Origin: Pseudomonadota bacterium
GTDB lineage: Bacteria > Desulfobacterota > Binatia > Binatales > Binataceae
Direction of reading: 5' to 3'
NCBI GenBank assembly: GCA_021323945.1
Contig: JAJPKA010000014.1
Location: 248,001-312,000, forward strand
DNA length: 64,000 nucleotides
This document shows positions 1-9,085 of this stretch, piece after piece. How positions within the stretch are numbered: position 1 is the first letter of the stretch; every line of letters begins with the position of its first letter. Under the pieces are notes generated by a model. The model saw nothing but the letters and a program-made list of their open reading frames with translations. It was not told the origin of the DNA and did not search any database. Position numbers and translations under genes: made by a program.

Positions 1-1388
1 GGACGCAGAACGACAAAGGCCTTCACCGTCTGGCCCCATTCCACGGATGGGACGCCAATTACCGCTGCTTCATCCACTGCGGGATGACTCATCAGAACCG
101 CTTCGATTTCGGCGGGTGCGATGTTTTCACCGCCACGGATTATCATGTCGTCCTTTCGGCCCGCGAAAAATACGTAGCCATCCTCGTCTATCCAGCCCAG
201 GTCGCCGGTGGCGCGCCATCCTTCGGCTAGTGCGGCGTCGTCTTCACGACCGGCGTAGCCTTTCATTATTCGGGGGGTACGGATGATGATTTCCCCGACT
301 TGCCCCGGGGGTAAGAAGTTATTGGCTTCGTCCCTTACTCGGATTTCGACATCGGGAAGAGGCTTGCCGATGGAATTGAGACGCTTGAGCTTCAACTCGA
401 CCTCAGCGGGAGAGCCCTCGATGCGGTGGTCGTCAGGGCCCAGCACCGTCAATGAAGACGTGGTTTCGGTCTGGCCGTACGCGTTCACGAACCCGACGCT
501 TTTAGGGAACATGTCGATGGCGCGGCGGATGACTGCCAGAGGCATCGGCGCACCGCCGTAAGCCAGGTTGGTCAGTGACGAGAGGTCAGTGCTGGTGAAG
601 GTCGGGTCGTCGAGCAACTGCTTCATCATCGTCGGCACGACGAAAGCATGCGTAACCCGTTCTCGCTCGACAAGCTCGAGCCACAATTTAGGCTCGAATT
701 GGGGCATTACCACCATTTTCCGGCCGGTCCATAGATTGGTCATCATCGCGGTCGTCCCCGCGATGTGGTAGAAGGGCGCGCAGACCAGGAAGACGCCGCG
801 ATCAGTGCCGTCGGCCATTTCCACGTTTGCTGTCACATAGGCCGTAAAGTCACGAAAACTCAGCATTACGCCCTTGGGAAGCGAGGTGGTGCCGCTGGTA
901 TACATCAACACTGAAACATCTTCGTCCTCAACCTCGGCCTCGGTCTCATCGACTTCAGCCTTTTCGAGCAAGGTAGCCAAGCGAGGCATGCGGCCATCGC
1001 CCTGTCCCATTGCGACTAGTTGAGTGCCGGGCAGCTTGCTGGCGATACGGTTAATGAGCTCGACATAACGGTCACCGGTAAGCAGGATCCGGGCGTTGGC
1101 CGTGTTGACCATATATTCCAGTTCAGCATCTTTGGCCCGATAATTCAGCGGCAAAAATGTCAACCCGGCCTTGGCCGCCGCGTAGTAACTGGCGACATAC
1201 AGGTGGGAATTGGTATCGAGGATCGCGATCACGTCACGCTGACGCAGCCCCAATTGCTTAAACGTGAATGAAAGCTTCGCAATCAGTTCGTTTAAGGCCT
1301 GATAAGTCAGCCGTTCTTGGCCGAAGACCAGGATTTCCTGATTCGGCACAATCGACCCCGGTATCGTGACGAAGTTAACCGTATTCAC
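1..1388 (-). CDS. Acyl-CoA ligase (AMP-dependent synthetase), 3'-truncated by window edge
   Basis: Activates a carboxylic acid with ATP and CoA through an acyl-adenylate, in the cytoplasm. The reverse-strand translation is open for 462 codons and runs off the left edge, so the C-terminal end is missing. It contains the adenylation-domain core: a P-loop-like YTSGTTSLPKG segment, the AYGQTET motif, TGDLGWIDEDGY and the late GRKDDMIIRGGENI motif. The start is a GTG with a strong AGGAGG about 11 nt upstream, lying inside the end of the preceding enoyl-CoA hydratase gene; only four bases separate that gene's stop from this start, so the two are probably co-transcribed and coupled. Family assignment is secure. 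The acyl substrate (fatty, aromatic or other) cannot be read from the sequence; the hydratase partner suggests a beta-oxidation-like pathway. Confidence 0.93.
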   Translation of the reverse strand, partial: MNTVNFVTIPGSIVPNQEILVFGQERLTYQALNELIAKLSFTFKQLGLRQRDVIAILDTNSHLYVASYYAAAKAGLTFLPLNYRAKDAELEYMVNTANARILLTGDRYVELINRIASKLPGTQLVAMGQGDGRMPRLATLLEKAEVDETEAEVEDEDVSVLMYTSGTTSLPKGVMLSFRDFTAYVTANVEMADGTDRGVFLVCAPFYHIAGTTAMMTNLWTGRKMVVMPQFEPKLWLELVERERVTHAFVVPTMMKQLLDDPTFTSTDLSSLTNLAYGGAPMPLAVIRRAIDMFPKSVGFVNAYGQTETTSSLTVLGPDDHRIEGSPAEVELKLKRLNSIGKPLPDVEIRVRDEANNFLPPGQVGEIIIRTPRIMKGYAGREDDAALAEGWRATGDLGWIDEDGYVFFAGRKDDMIIRGGENIAPAEIEAVLMSHPAVDEAAVIGVPSVEWGQTVKAFVVLR

Positions 1389-1392
1389 GCGA

Positions 1393-2166
1393 TTAGCTAC
1401 CTCCTGGTTGCGAAATGCGCATCAGCGCGATTCTGTTCGCCAGCCGCCGTTCGAGTTCAAGCCCTGCCGCGAGCGTTCCGTTCAGGCCCTCCCATACTGC
1501 CAGCTTCGCTATCGCGACGTGCTCACGCGGTAGGCGGCTTAGACGCACAGCCCATCTGTGGGCAGTTCGGTTCAGCGCATCGGGAGTGACCACCTGGGCA
1601 ACCAACCCCAAAGCCAGCGCCTGGCGAGCATCCAGCCAACGACCGGTGATACATAGATCCAGCGCCCAGCCAAAGGGCAGGCGGCGTGCGGCCGTCTGCG
1701 TGCCAGCAACGCCCGGGATCATCCCGAGGCCGGTCTCCGGCAAGCAAAACCGCGTGTCGGTGGCGGCTACGGCGACATCACACAACAGTACCATTTCCAT
1801 TCCGCCTCCCACGGTGAACCCATGGGCAGCGGCGATCGTGGGCACTGGCAAATTACGCAACCGCCCCCACACGTCACGGCGAAAACGGATCCATCGCGCA
1901 GCAGTCGGCGAAGGGGCCTGGCCGAATTCCGTCACGTCACCGCCCGTTGAAAAAGAGCTCCCGGCGCCAGCCAGAACCATCGCGCGGACCTCTGGATCGT
2001 CGTAGATAGCACTCAGAATTTCAAATAGCTCGTCGCGCATTTCAACGTTGTAAGCGTTGAGCCGCTCCGGGCGATTGAGCGTGACCCACGCGATATTATC
2101 TCGCTTTTCGTACAGCACAGCGGGTGCGCCTTGACCATCCGGTTGGGCACAAAATCGACCGGGCAT
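1393..2166 (-). CDS. Enoyl-CoA hydratase/isomerase family protein
   Basis: A 257-residue crotonase-fold protein that would hydrate a trans-2-enoyl-CoA, or do a related crotonase reaction. It shows the oxyanion-hole segment near residues 66-80 (AGSSFSTGGDVTEF) and the GGGMEM motif. Both catalytic glutamates of true hydratases appear present, at about E124 (GGGMEM) and E144 (LPETGLG), which argues for hydratase activity rather than only isomerase or thioesterase activity. Length is normal for the family. It sits immediately upstream of the acyl-CoA ligase with a four-base gap and supplies that gene's ribosome-binding site from its own 3' end. The ATG start at 2166 has no obvious Shine-Dalgarno sequence; the conserved part begins near residue 16, so a later start is possible. 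The specific acyl substrate is unknown. Confidence 0.93.
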   Translation of the reverse strand: MPGRFCAQPDGQGAPAVLYEKRDNIAWVTLNRPERLNAYNVEMRDELFEILSAIYDDPEVRAMVLAGAGSSFSTGGDVTEFGQAPSPTAARWIRFRRDVWGRLRNLPVPTIAAAHGFTVGGGMEMVLLCDVAVAATDTRFCLPETGLGMIPGVAGTQTAARRLPFGWALDLCITGRWLDARQALALGLVAQVVTPDALNRTAHRWAVRLSRLPREHVAIAKLAVWEGLNGTLAAGLELERRLANRIALMRISQPGGS

Positions 2167-2228
2167 ATCGAAGGGATTAGCCGGACGTTAGGTTGAAAAG
2201 CAAGCACCTCAGAGCATTTCGGCGTACC

Positions 2229-2248
2229 AAAAAAGTCCGGCCGAACTT
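2229..2248 (-). terminator. Possible terminator of the GT39 gene
   Basis: Read on the minus strand, AAGTTC, the loop GGCC and GGACTT (one G-T pair) form a six-base-pair stem followed directly by a T run, about 140 nt past the stop of the GT39 gene. The stem is short, so this is a weak call. Confidence 0.3.
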
Positions 2249-2388
2249 CAAGAGGAGTCGGCAGGATTTCCCGAGTTTGGTTCGTTGCGCGAGGTCAGGC
2301 GGTAGCGCGGTGCCTATTGGGAGCAAATGCGGCTGTGGGAGCATCTCGGGCTGCCGCCTCGCTGCGGAACTGAGCGCTGACCAAACAG

Positions 2389-3921
2389 CTATTCCGGGGA
2401 GGGACGCACCTCCTGCGGCGGCGCACCCCAATCCTGCGCATTGAGCGAATGAGCTCGTTCGGATCGGGGGCCACTTGCATTCCATTCGTCAACGAGATTA
2501 TCCACCGCGACCACCGCCCCACTCGAGTCACGTAGGACCAACTCGTTATAGCTAACGCTGATCGGGTTACCACCGAGATCGGCCAGTTCGAAATCAGGCT
2601 CGGACGGCGAGACAAAATGACATCGCATTCCGCTGTAATAGACGGTGGTTGGTAAGGGACGCCCCGCGAAATAGAGTTCGCCGCCACCTCGTACAGCGGC
2701 AAAGGCGACCGCTCGCATGGCCATTTCATAGCTCGGTCGGCTGCGTTCACGTTGGCGGGTAAAACTGGATTCGATCATTGAAGGGCGCCGCGCCGCAGTG
2801 AATGGCAGCAACAGGACCGCGACGATCGCTAAAGGACGACAATAACTTTGGGCCGGGCCGTGTTGCCTTAGGGCAGCGGCCAAAACCGAAGCAGCTATCA
2901 GGGCAGCGGGAATCAGTGCGGGCAAAATGTACCATCCCAGTTTCGTTTGGACGATACAGGCTGAAGCGAAAGCGATTACAAACCATAGGACCCAAACCTT
3001 AACCGGTGCCGGTACCACGCGGAACAGGTCCCGGTTAGGAGTTCGAAAGGCCGCGTAGGCGAGGCCGGCGGCTGGTAACAATAACGGCCAAAGGTAACCG
3101 ACCTCGTTGATAAACGAATAAGTGGTGAAGCCTGCAGTGGCGGGTTGGTCCTCCAGATGCTTGACTATCCGTAACAACGTCTCGTCTTTGATATACGTGC
3201 TCCAAAAGGCCGGACCGTTGTGCCAAAGCTGATACATGAACCAAGGAGCTGCGATGACGGTCGTGACCGCGATTATTCCAATCAGGCGCAAGGTTACCAG
3301 TTCAGCTGCTGACGGGATCGTAATCAGCGCAAGGATTACTACAGCCAGGGGAACTAGGCCCGCGGCGCCCTTGCTGAGCAGAGCAAGCCCACAAGCCGCT
3401 CCAATCAGGAAGGGTCCGCCACGTTGCAGTCGCGTCAGGCTACAGATCGCCAGCGAGCTGAAGAAAATCAGCGGCGCGTCCGTGGCGCATTCGCGTCCAC
3501 CCCGCGCAACAAAAAAATAAAAGCCGAGTGGAAAAACTGCAGCGAGCAAGCCGGCAAGTGGCCCAAATTCCGCTGCAACCATCCAGTACATCAACAAAAG
3601 CGTTCCCACCCCCATTACCACCGAGGGCAGACGAGCTGAAAATTCGCTCTCCCCGAAAAGCTTGAACGATGCTGCCAAAATCCAAAAGAGGAGGGGTGGC
3701 TTCTTGAGATATCGCTCGCCGTTCCAGGTGAAATCCAGATACGAATGATTCGTTAGCGCTTCATGGGCGACTTCGGCGTACGTCGCCTCGTCCCAATCGA
3801 TCAGCGGCGCCTCGTTGATACCCTTGGCAAGTACTGCTGTTCCAAGCGCGAGCACCAATACGATGGCGAGGGGCGAAAGAACGTGAGCCGGTGATAGTTT
3901 GGTCAATGAGTATTCTCCCAT
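2389..3921 (-). CDS. GT39/ArnT-like membrane glycosyltransferase
   Basis: Polytopic inner-membrane protein of the dolichyl/undecaprenyl-phosphate-sugar mannosyltransferase superfamily (GT39, ArnT/PMT-like). It would transfer a sugar from a polyprenyl-phosphate donor to lipid A, a protein or a glycan on the periplasmic side. After a first membrane helix comes the family's first-loop motif DWDEATYAEVAHEAL, with its acidic residues, then GERYLKKPPLLFWI and many hydrophobic helices; the C-terminal third is soluble. The open frame extends to 4038, but that adds 39 poorly hydrophobic residues with no ribosome-binding site. The ATG at 3921 directly precedes the first helix and is preferred, though it also lacks a clear ribosome-binding site. 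It stands alone between a gene-poor stretch and the hydratase gene. The acceptor is unknown. Confidence 0.85.
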   Translation of the reverse strand: MGEYSLTKLSPAHVLSPLAIVLVLALGTAVLAKGINEAPLIDWDEATYAEVAHEALTNHSYLDFTWNGERYLKKPPLLFWILAASFKLFGESEFSARLPSVVMGVGTLLLMYWMVAAEFGPLAGLLAAVFPLGFYFFVARGGRECATDAPLIFFSSLAICSLTRLQRGGPFLIGAACGLALLSKGAAGLVPLAVVILALITIPSAAELVTLRLIGIIAVTTVIAAPWFMYQLWHNGPAFWSTYIKDETLLRIVKHLEDQPATAGFTTYSFINEVGYLWPLLLPAAGLAYAAFRTPNRDLFRVVPAPVKVWVLWFVIAFASACIVQTKLGWYILPALIPAALIAASVLAAALRQHGPAQSYCRPLAIVAVLLLPFTAARRPSMIESSFTRQRERSRPSYEMAMRAVAFAAVRGGGELYFAGRPLPTTVYYSGMRCHFVSPSEPDFELADLGGNPISVSYNELVLRDSSGAVVAVDNLVDEWNASGPRSERAHSLNAQDWGAPPQEVRPSPE

Positions 3922-4998
3922 GTCGAGCAATGGATGAAGCCAGCCATGGTGTCCAAGGCACTCGATACTGCCGGAATCCTGAAAGCAAGAGTTGGGCGCA
4001 AGCGAGATGATTCTTTCGTCCAGCCAAAAGGACCCCATTTGCCGACTCAGAAAAACCGTGGCGCTTGGATCGGCCAGTCGGTAAGGGCCCGGCCTCAGCT
4101 TGGGGACTCCCTGGCCGTTGAAGACTGCACTGACGTGAACATCTGGCCTAAATGCGATCTCAATCGATTTGTCTGATGCTCACCAATTCGAATACGATGG
4201 AGCTAAGATCTGGCGACCTGCCGGGAGCAGGAAGTGGCTCGACCTCCAGTTTCGATACGCGTCGCATTGCTTTATCGGTCAGTGCAGTTTTTGTGACGGT
4301 TCTTGGGCCTGGAGCTGCCGCTTTCCGCGTGTCTGTTCGCTCGACAAACAGTCGTTCAAGGAACAATTCCAGCAAATCGATACTAGGGTCCGTGCAAAAA
4401 TTGATCAATTGAGCCCTCTCGCCGCAGAAGTATCCGGACCACGCAAACTCATTATCAACGCCCCCTAAGGCTCACGCCCCAGTCCAAACCGCTTCTGGCA
4501 TCTGGCAGGAACTGACCGAAAACGTCACTGTTCCTGCACGATATCTGACACATGGGATGCGCAACATCGCAAAATTAGCCGCGGTTCTGGCGACAGCTTT
4601 TGATCACACAAGGTCGTCATCTACGCCGCAGCGCGCATTTCTGACCTTAAAGATACCGTCAAAAGCCTGGTCGCTCCGCTCATCCCGTTCGCAGCCTAAG
4701 TGGGTCAGATGGTTCGCGAGGCAAGACTCGCTGGCCAGGCATTAATCAAAGGGCTTTGCAGTGCGTGGAACGATCTCGCGACAACCTCTCATGGCCGCAA
4801 CCGCACCACCCGAGAGTACGAGAACTCGTGCGAGCGGTTACAGGCCTTCGCCAGGGCCAAGATCGGTCAGCAACAGATAAGGACCAATCTCAAGCCAAGG
4901 AGTTAGAACGCGCGTTCACGATTGAAACCCGGAGCTCGGCTTGGTACGGCTTTTTAGACACTAAGCCGGGGACCAAACAAAGGGACCACCCTCACTCT
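3922..4998. other. Gene-poor stretch, possibly decayed coding sequence
   Basis: About 1 kb with no ORF I can recognise. Short open frames on the plus strand (4169-4468, 4557-4745, 4700-4906) look protein-like only in patches, such as the ends near 4370-4465 and 4598-4695, and are interrupted by stops. This could be a degraded gene, but no family was identified. Near its right end, 4941-4976 forms an interrupted hairpin (TTGGT, GGCTT / AAGCC, ACCAA) just past the glutathione reductase stop and may act as its terminator. Confidence 0.3.
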
Positions 4999-6354
4999 CT
5001 ACGCAGATTTTTCACGCATTGTTACGAACTCTTCAGCCGCAGTGGGATGAATTCCAATGGTTGCGTCGAACTGTGCCTTCGTCGCCCCCGCCTTAAGCGC
5101 GATTGCCAGCCCCTGGATGATTTCCGCGGCGTCAGGTCCCAGCATGTGTGCGCCAACAACACGTCCGCTCCTGGGTTCGACCACCAGTTTCATCAAAGTA
5201 CGCTCATTGCGACCACTAAGCGTATGCTTAAGCGGCCTGAAAACCGACTTATAGACTTCGATCGCGGAATAACGAGCCCGCGCTGCGGTTTCGGTCAACC
5301 CGACCGTCGCGAGAGGTGGCTGACTGAAGACTGCAGATGGCACATTATCATAATCGATTACGCGGCGCTGGCCGCCGAAGAGCAGCTCGGCAACAGCATG
5401 CCCCTCAGCAATCGCAACCGGAGTTAGGTTCCGCCGGTTAGTCACATCACCGACTGCATAAATGTTTTCGGCCGAGGTTTGGGAGTATTCATTAACCAGG
5501 ATGGCGCCATTCGCGTCACATTTAACCCCAGCGGCTTCCAGCCCAAGCCCGCTCGAGTTTGGATGACGACCGGTGCAAAACATAACCATATCGACCTCGA
5601 GCCGTGTGCCGTCAGAGAGGCTCGCTGTAATTCCACCGTCGCTTCTGGCAAGTTTCGACAACTGCGTATTGAACCTCAGGTCTATACCGCGAGTGCGCAT
5701 TTCCTCAGCCAAAGCCGCGCGTAGATCATCATCGAATCCGCGAAGGAACAGTGCTCCGCGGTGCACCTGAGTTACCTGCGCTCGCAGGCCATGAAAAATT
5801 CCGGCAAATTCCACCCCTACATAGCCGCCGCCTATAATTAGGATGCGCCGGGGCAGATCGGGCAAATGAAACGCTTCATTGGACGTGATCGCTAGCTCGG
5901 CGCCTGGGATGCGGGGTATTGTCGGCCAGCTCCCGGTGGCAATCAGGATATAGCGCGCGGTTAAGCGGCGGCCGTTAACGGCTATGGTGTGTGCGTCAAG
6001 CAACTGCGCGCGGTGGCGAATGATCTGTGCGCCAGCATCAACCAGGAGACGTTCGTAAACGTTGTTGAGGCGTTCGATTTCGCGATCTTTGTTGGCGATC
6101 AACTTTTGCCAGTCAAACTGGGACTGCGTCTGTGCCCAGCCGAAGCCTGCGGCATCCTCGAGGGCTGCGCTGAACTCAGAGGCGTAGACCAGCAATTTTT
6201 TGGGAATGCAGCCAACATTTACGCAAGTTCCGCCGAGGTAGCGTTCTTCAGCCACCGCGACTTTGGCGCCGTAGGCGGCGGCGATACGGCTGGCGCGAAC
6301 GCCACCTGAACCGGCACCAATGGTAAACAGATCAAAATCGTACGCTTTAGGCAT
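4999..6354 (-). CDS. gor: Glutathione-disulfide reductase
   Basis: A 451-residue class I pyridine nucleotide-disulfide oxidoreductase. It reduces oxidised glutathione with NADPH through FAD, in the cytoplasm. The FAD-binding GAGSGGVRAS lies at residues 13-22. The redox-active pair C44/C49 sits in GGTCVNVGCIPKK. The second nucleotide-binding GGGYVGVEFA and the second FAD motif (IYAVGDVTNR) follow, and the C-terminal HPTAAEEFVTMR holds the catalytic-base histidine. That C-terminal signature is typical of glutathione reductase, as opposed to dihydrolipoamide or mercuric reductase. Length matches the family. It is followed downstream on the same strand by the gene-poor stretch, and the thioredoxin-fold gene next to it (6403-7512) is transcribed the same way, so the two may share a thiol-redox role. 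The beta-class GST at 60.8 kb also implies glutathione in this organism. Confidence 0.93.
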   Translation of the reverse strand: MPKAYDFDLFTIGAGSGGVRASRIAAAYGAKVAVAEERYLGGTCVNVGCIPKKLLVYASEFSAALEDAAGFGWAQTQSQFDWQKLIANKDREIERLNNVYERLLVDAGAQIIRHRAQLLDAHTIAVNGRRLTARYILIATGSWPTIPRIPGAELAITSNEAFHLPDLPRRILIIGGGYVGVEFAGIFHGLRAQVTQVHRGALFLRGFDDDLRAALAEEMRTRGIDLRFNTQLSKLARSDGGITASLSDGTRLEVDMVMFCTGRHPNSSGLGLEAAGVKCDANGAILVNEYSQTSAENIYAVGDVTNRRNLTPVAIAEGHAVAELLFGGQRRVIDYDNVPSAVFSQPPLATVGLTETAARARYSAIEVYKSVFRPLKHTLSGRNERTLMKLVVEPRSGRVVGAHMLGPDAAEIIQGLAIALKAGATKAQFDATIGIHPTAAEEFVTMREKSA

Positions 6355-6402
6355 CGCTGTTCGGCTCGTTGGGAAGTTGGGCAGGAAGGGCCGTGACTGG
6401 CC

Positions 6403-7512
6403 CTATTTCATCGCTTGCTGCGAACCCTGCGCCTTGGCGCGGGCGAGTTCTTCGTCAATCACTTCGTTGAACTTCGGCAGCGGCTGCACGCCGGCAAGTT
6501 CCCTTCCATTGACAAAAAACGTCGGGGTACCGGTCACGCCGAGTGCGTTTCCCTCTGCGACGTCTCGCTGAATGCCGCCAGTGTGCTTATCGCTCGCAAG
6601 ACAGACGTTGAACTGATGAGTGTCGAGCCCGAGCCTGGCCGCCGTTTGCTTCAGACTGTCGACGTCGAGTTTTTTTTGGTCAGCAAACAAAGCGTCATGA
6701 AACTGCCAGAACTTGTTCTGTTCGGCGGCACAGCGGGCGGCGCGAGCTGCGTCCATTGCGTGAGCATGGAAGCTGAGCGGGTAATCCATATAAACCAATC
6801 TGACCTGATCGCCATATTTCCTGCGCACCTCTTTTAGTGAGGGTTCCGCGGCGCGGCAAAACGGGCATTGGAAATCTGAAAATTCGACAATCGTAACCGG
6901 TGCGGATGACGGGCCTTTGCTCGGGTGCCCCGCGCTGGCGACCTTAACTCGAGGCGCCTCGAGCAGGACGGTTACATGGTTCTGCGCGCGCAACCGGGCG
7001 AGCAGTTCCTGCTCGGCCTGGCGGTCACGTTCGCGTTGCATAGCGGCGATCAGGCGGGGTTCGATCTGGCTGAGAGGCTTGCCCCCGGTCTGCGCATCAA
7101 GCTGCGCCTTGTGCTCGCCATAAAATGCCGCTGCCTCGTTGGCCGTCACTGGATGGCTGGTCATTCTTACTTCTTGTTTGAGATAGTCGTCGGGCTTGAG
7201 GCCGGCTTTTTGGGCCGCCTCATCCAGAAGGTAATCGTCGATGATTTGGTCGAGCGCCTGTTTACGCAAATCGTACAGCTGGGTCGCTATCCTATTGTCA
7301 ACCTCGGCCTGAGTTACGACATGATCGCCCACTTTCGCCACAATTTTTTTTGAATCCTGAGCGCCGCATGCGGCAGATATGTCCGAGGTTGACCGTCCGC
7401 CAGCGTACGCGCCCAGCTGTGACACAGCCAATCCTACCGTTAACGCAATCATGGTCGGCCAAACGGCGGAGCGGAAAAATCCCAAGCCCAACAATTTTAT
7501 CGAACGATTCAT
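6403..7512 (-). CDS. Exported SurA-like/DsbA-like thioredoxin fusion
   Basis: A 369-residue two-part envelope protein. An N-terminal hydrophobic segment (about residues 15-38) looks like a signal peptide or anchor. Residues 55-180 are helical and charged and resemble the SurA/PpiC N-terminal chaperone region (KIVAKVGDHVVTQAEVDNRI, LIDEAAQKAGL-type helices), but no PPIase domain follows. Residues 200-365 form a DsbA/DsbG-like thioredoxin fold with the CPFC active site (C216, C219) and the cis-proline loop VTGTPTFFVNG. It probably acts as a periplasmic thiol oxidase or isomerase with a built-in chaperone arm. The gene lies 48 bases upstream of glutathione reductase on the same strand. The architecture occurs in deltaproteobacterial-type genomes as a 'DsbA family / thioredoxin domain-containing' protein. 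Substrates are unknown. Confidence 0.88.
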   Translation of the reverse strand: MNRSIKLLGLGFFRSAVWPTMIALTVGLAVSQLGAYAGGRSTSDISAACGAQDSKKIVAKVGDHVVTQAEVDNRIATQLYDLRKQALDQIIDDYLLDEAAQKAGLKPDDYLKQEVRMTSHPVTANEAAAFYGEHKAQLDAQTGGKPLSQIEPRLIAAMQRERDRQAEQELLARLRAQNHVTVLLEAPRVKVASAGHPSKGPSSAPVTIVEFSDFQCPFCRAAEPSLKEVRRKYGDQVRLVYMDYPLSFHAHAMDAARAARCAAEQNKFWQFHDALFADQKKLDVDSLKQTAARLGLDTHQFNVCLASDKHTGGIQRDVAEGNALGVTGTPTFFVNGRELAGVQPLPKFNEVIDEELARAKAQGSQQAMK

Positions 7513-8262
7513 TCAGTTGTCCCTACAAGTGAAACGTGGTTTTCATGAATCGCGCCTTTGTAGTCGCCCTTCAAAGCTGCGTTATCGGACAATATCATGC
7601 ACTAGTGGCATTGTCGTTACGATTCTTCATTCATCCATCTGCGGTGACAGCTGGGATTCTATTGGCGAAGTCGCAAACCATTAACTGCTCGGTCCGTAAC
7701 CGCTAAGGCTAATCGTCGGCCGCGGTGAAGCCTCGTCGATGGCCGATGCCGGCTGCCCAAGCGCCGTCGTCGACACGACCGGTAAATCTTACTCACTCGT
7801 TCTGGTTCGGACTGAAAATCGACAGTCTTGTCACACGTGTATTGACGGGGTCATTTCCTAATAGCTAACGGGCTGATCTTCAATGAGTGACACCCGATTC
7901 TCGAGTGTTTTGGCGAGAAAAAGACACATACAGCAGCGAATTGCATCGCAAAGGTTATTGCTCAGATTGGTCCCCTCTTTTGCGAGCTGTTCCTTATGTG
8001 ACGGATGTATGCTTTTTTATTCCTGTCCTTCGTCGTCAGGGGAAGACTTTGCTGCCTGTAATTTGTAATTCTTCTCAGGTGGCAGACTGTATAACGATAT
8101 GTCAGGATTTAATTCAGCTATTAAAACCCTTGTTTTCTATTCTACGCTTCGTGGCACAACGCTTGCCAACAGACTCTGTTGCTTGGTTGAAAGCGGCAGC
8201 ACTGCGTTGAGCTAGCGAGAAGTGGGCCGTAGTCTGCGTTTGCGAGGCCCGAGGGAGGGGAG
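7513..8262. promoter_or_regulatory. Divergent intergenic region upstream of the exopolysaccharide operon
   Basis: About 750 bases between the divergent thioredoxin-fusion gene and the Wza-like gene. It must hold promoters for both. It is more AT-rich than the flanking genes, especially 7960-8150. Two overlapping ORFs (7883-8068 and 7887-8210) have no ribosome-binding site and no recognisable motifs and are not called. A purine-rich GAGGGAGGGGAG directly precedes the Wza-like ATG at 8263. No convincing -35/-10 pair or known riboswitch was found. The long leader leaves room for regulation of capsule expression. Confidence 0.4.
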
Positions 8263-9075
8263 ATGAAGTTTAGTAGTGGAGATGAGAGGCCAATCTTCAT
8301 TCACTCCCAGTTGTTGCCGGTCAGAATTGGTGGATTGCTCGCCCTTCTGTGTCTAGCGATGGGTTTGTCGGCTTGTTCGGCGGGGGGTACGGACGCGGCG
8401 CGTGGCGACGTGGCTCCGGCCCGGCTCGGATCCCGCAAATTGAGTCCCGAACAATGCGCTGCCGGTGGCCAGATTCAGCAGGCGGCGTTGCGTCCTGATG
8501 ACCAGAATTACGTGATTCAACCGGGCGACGTGCTCTCGGTCGATTTTTACCTGAATCCTGAATTCAACGACGAGGTCACGGTACGGCCGGACGGCAAAGC
8601 GACGCTGCGCCTTATCGGAGATATTCAGGCAGCCGGTCTGACTCCCAGCCAGTTCGCCTCGAAATTGGACCAGGCTTATCTGAGCGAGTTGCGCTCACCC
8701 GACGCCGCCGTCCACGTGAAAAACTCGCCAAATCGATTGGTGTTTGTGCAGGGTCAAGTAGCAAAGCCGGGTTCCTTCGCGCTAGAGCCTGGTATGACAG
8801 CCTTGCAGGCAGTGGCCGACGCTGGCGGAGTGACACCCGAAGCTGCTCGCGATGCGGTCCTGATTCGTCGCGATGTCTGCGGTCAGCCCCACGGGATCAA
8901 GGTCGATATTTCGAACGCGGAGGGCAAACCAGGGAAGGGCGAAGACGTAGCGTTGATGCCGCGCGACATTCTGGTCGTCCCACGGAGCAGGATTGCGAAT
9001 ATCGATCTCTTTGTGAAGCAATATATGCAAGACCTCCTGCCTATACCGCCTTACCTGTCAATCCCCGCGATGTAG
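8263..9075 (+). CDS. Wza-like polysaccharide export lipoprotein
   Basis: A 270-residue outer-membrane auxiliary protein through which exopolysaccharide is exported. The signal peptide ends in a lipobox (LSAC, Cys about residue 39), so the mature protein should be lipid-anchored. The Poly_export domain is visible at about residues 83-165 (YVIQPGDVLSVDFYLNPEFN, VRPDGKATLRLIGDIQAAGLTPSQ), followed by one SLBB-like segment (VFVQGQVAKPGSF, about residues 165-240). It is shorter than E. coli Wza (about 380 residues), like the single-SLBB exporters of PEP-CTERM/exosortase-associated loci. It has a strong purine-rich ribosome-binding site and is the first gene of the plus-strand exopolysaccharide operon, ten bases upstream of the chain-length gene. 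Confidence 0.93.
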   Translation: MKFSSGDERPIFIHSQLLPVRIGGLLALLCLAMGLSACSAGGTDAARGDVAPARLGSRKLSPEQCAAGGQIQQAALRPDDQNYVIQPGDVLSVDFYLNPEFNDEVTVRPDGKATLRLIGDIQAAGLTPSQFASKLDQAYLSELRSPDAAVHVKNSPNRLVFVQGQVAKPGSFALEPGMTALQAVADAGGVTPEAARDAVLIRRDVCGQPHGIKVDISNAEGKPGKGEDVALMPRDILVVPRSRIANIDLFVKQYMQDLLPIPPYLSIPAM

Positions 9076-9085
9076 CAGCGTAGCG

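Noticed and set aside
4756-5427. 223-codon plus-strand open frame
   Set aside because: Most of it lies antisense to the clear glutathione reductase gene, and the translation has no recognisable motifs.
7883-8210. Two overlapping short ORFs upstream of the Wza-like gene
   Set aside because: No ribosome-binding site and no domain or signal motif; low-complexity Cys/Ser-rich translation typical of chance frames.
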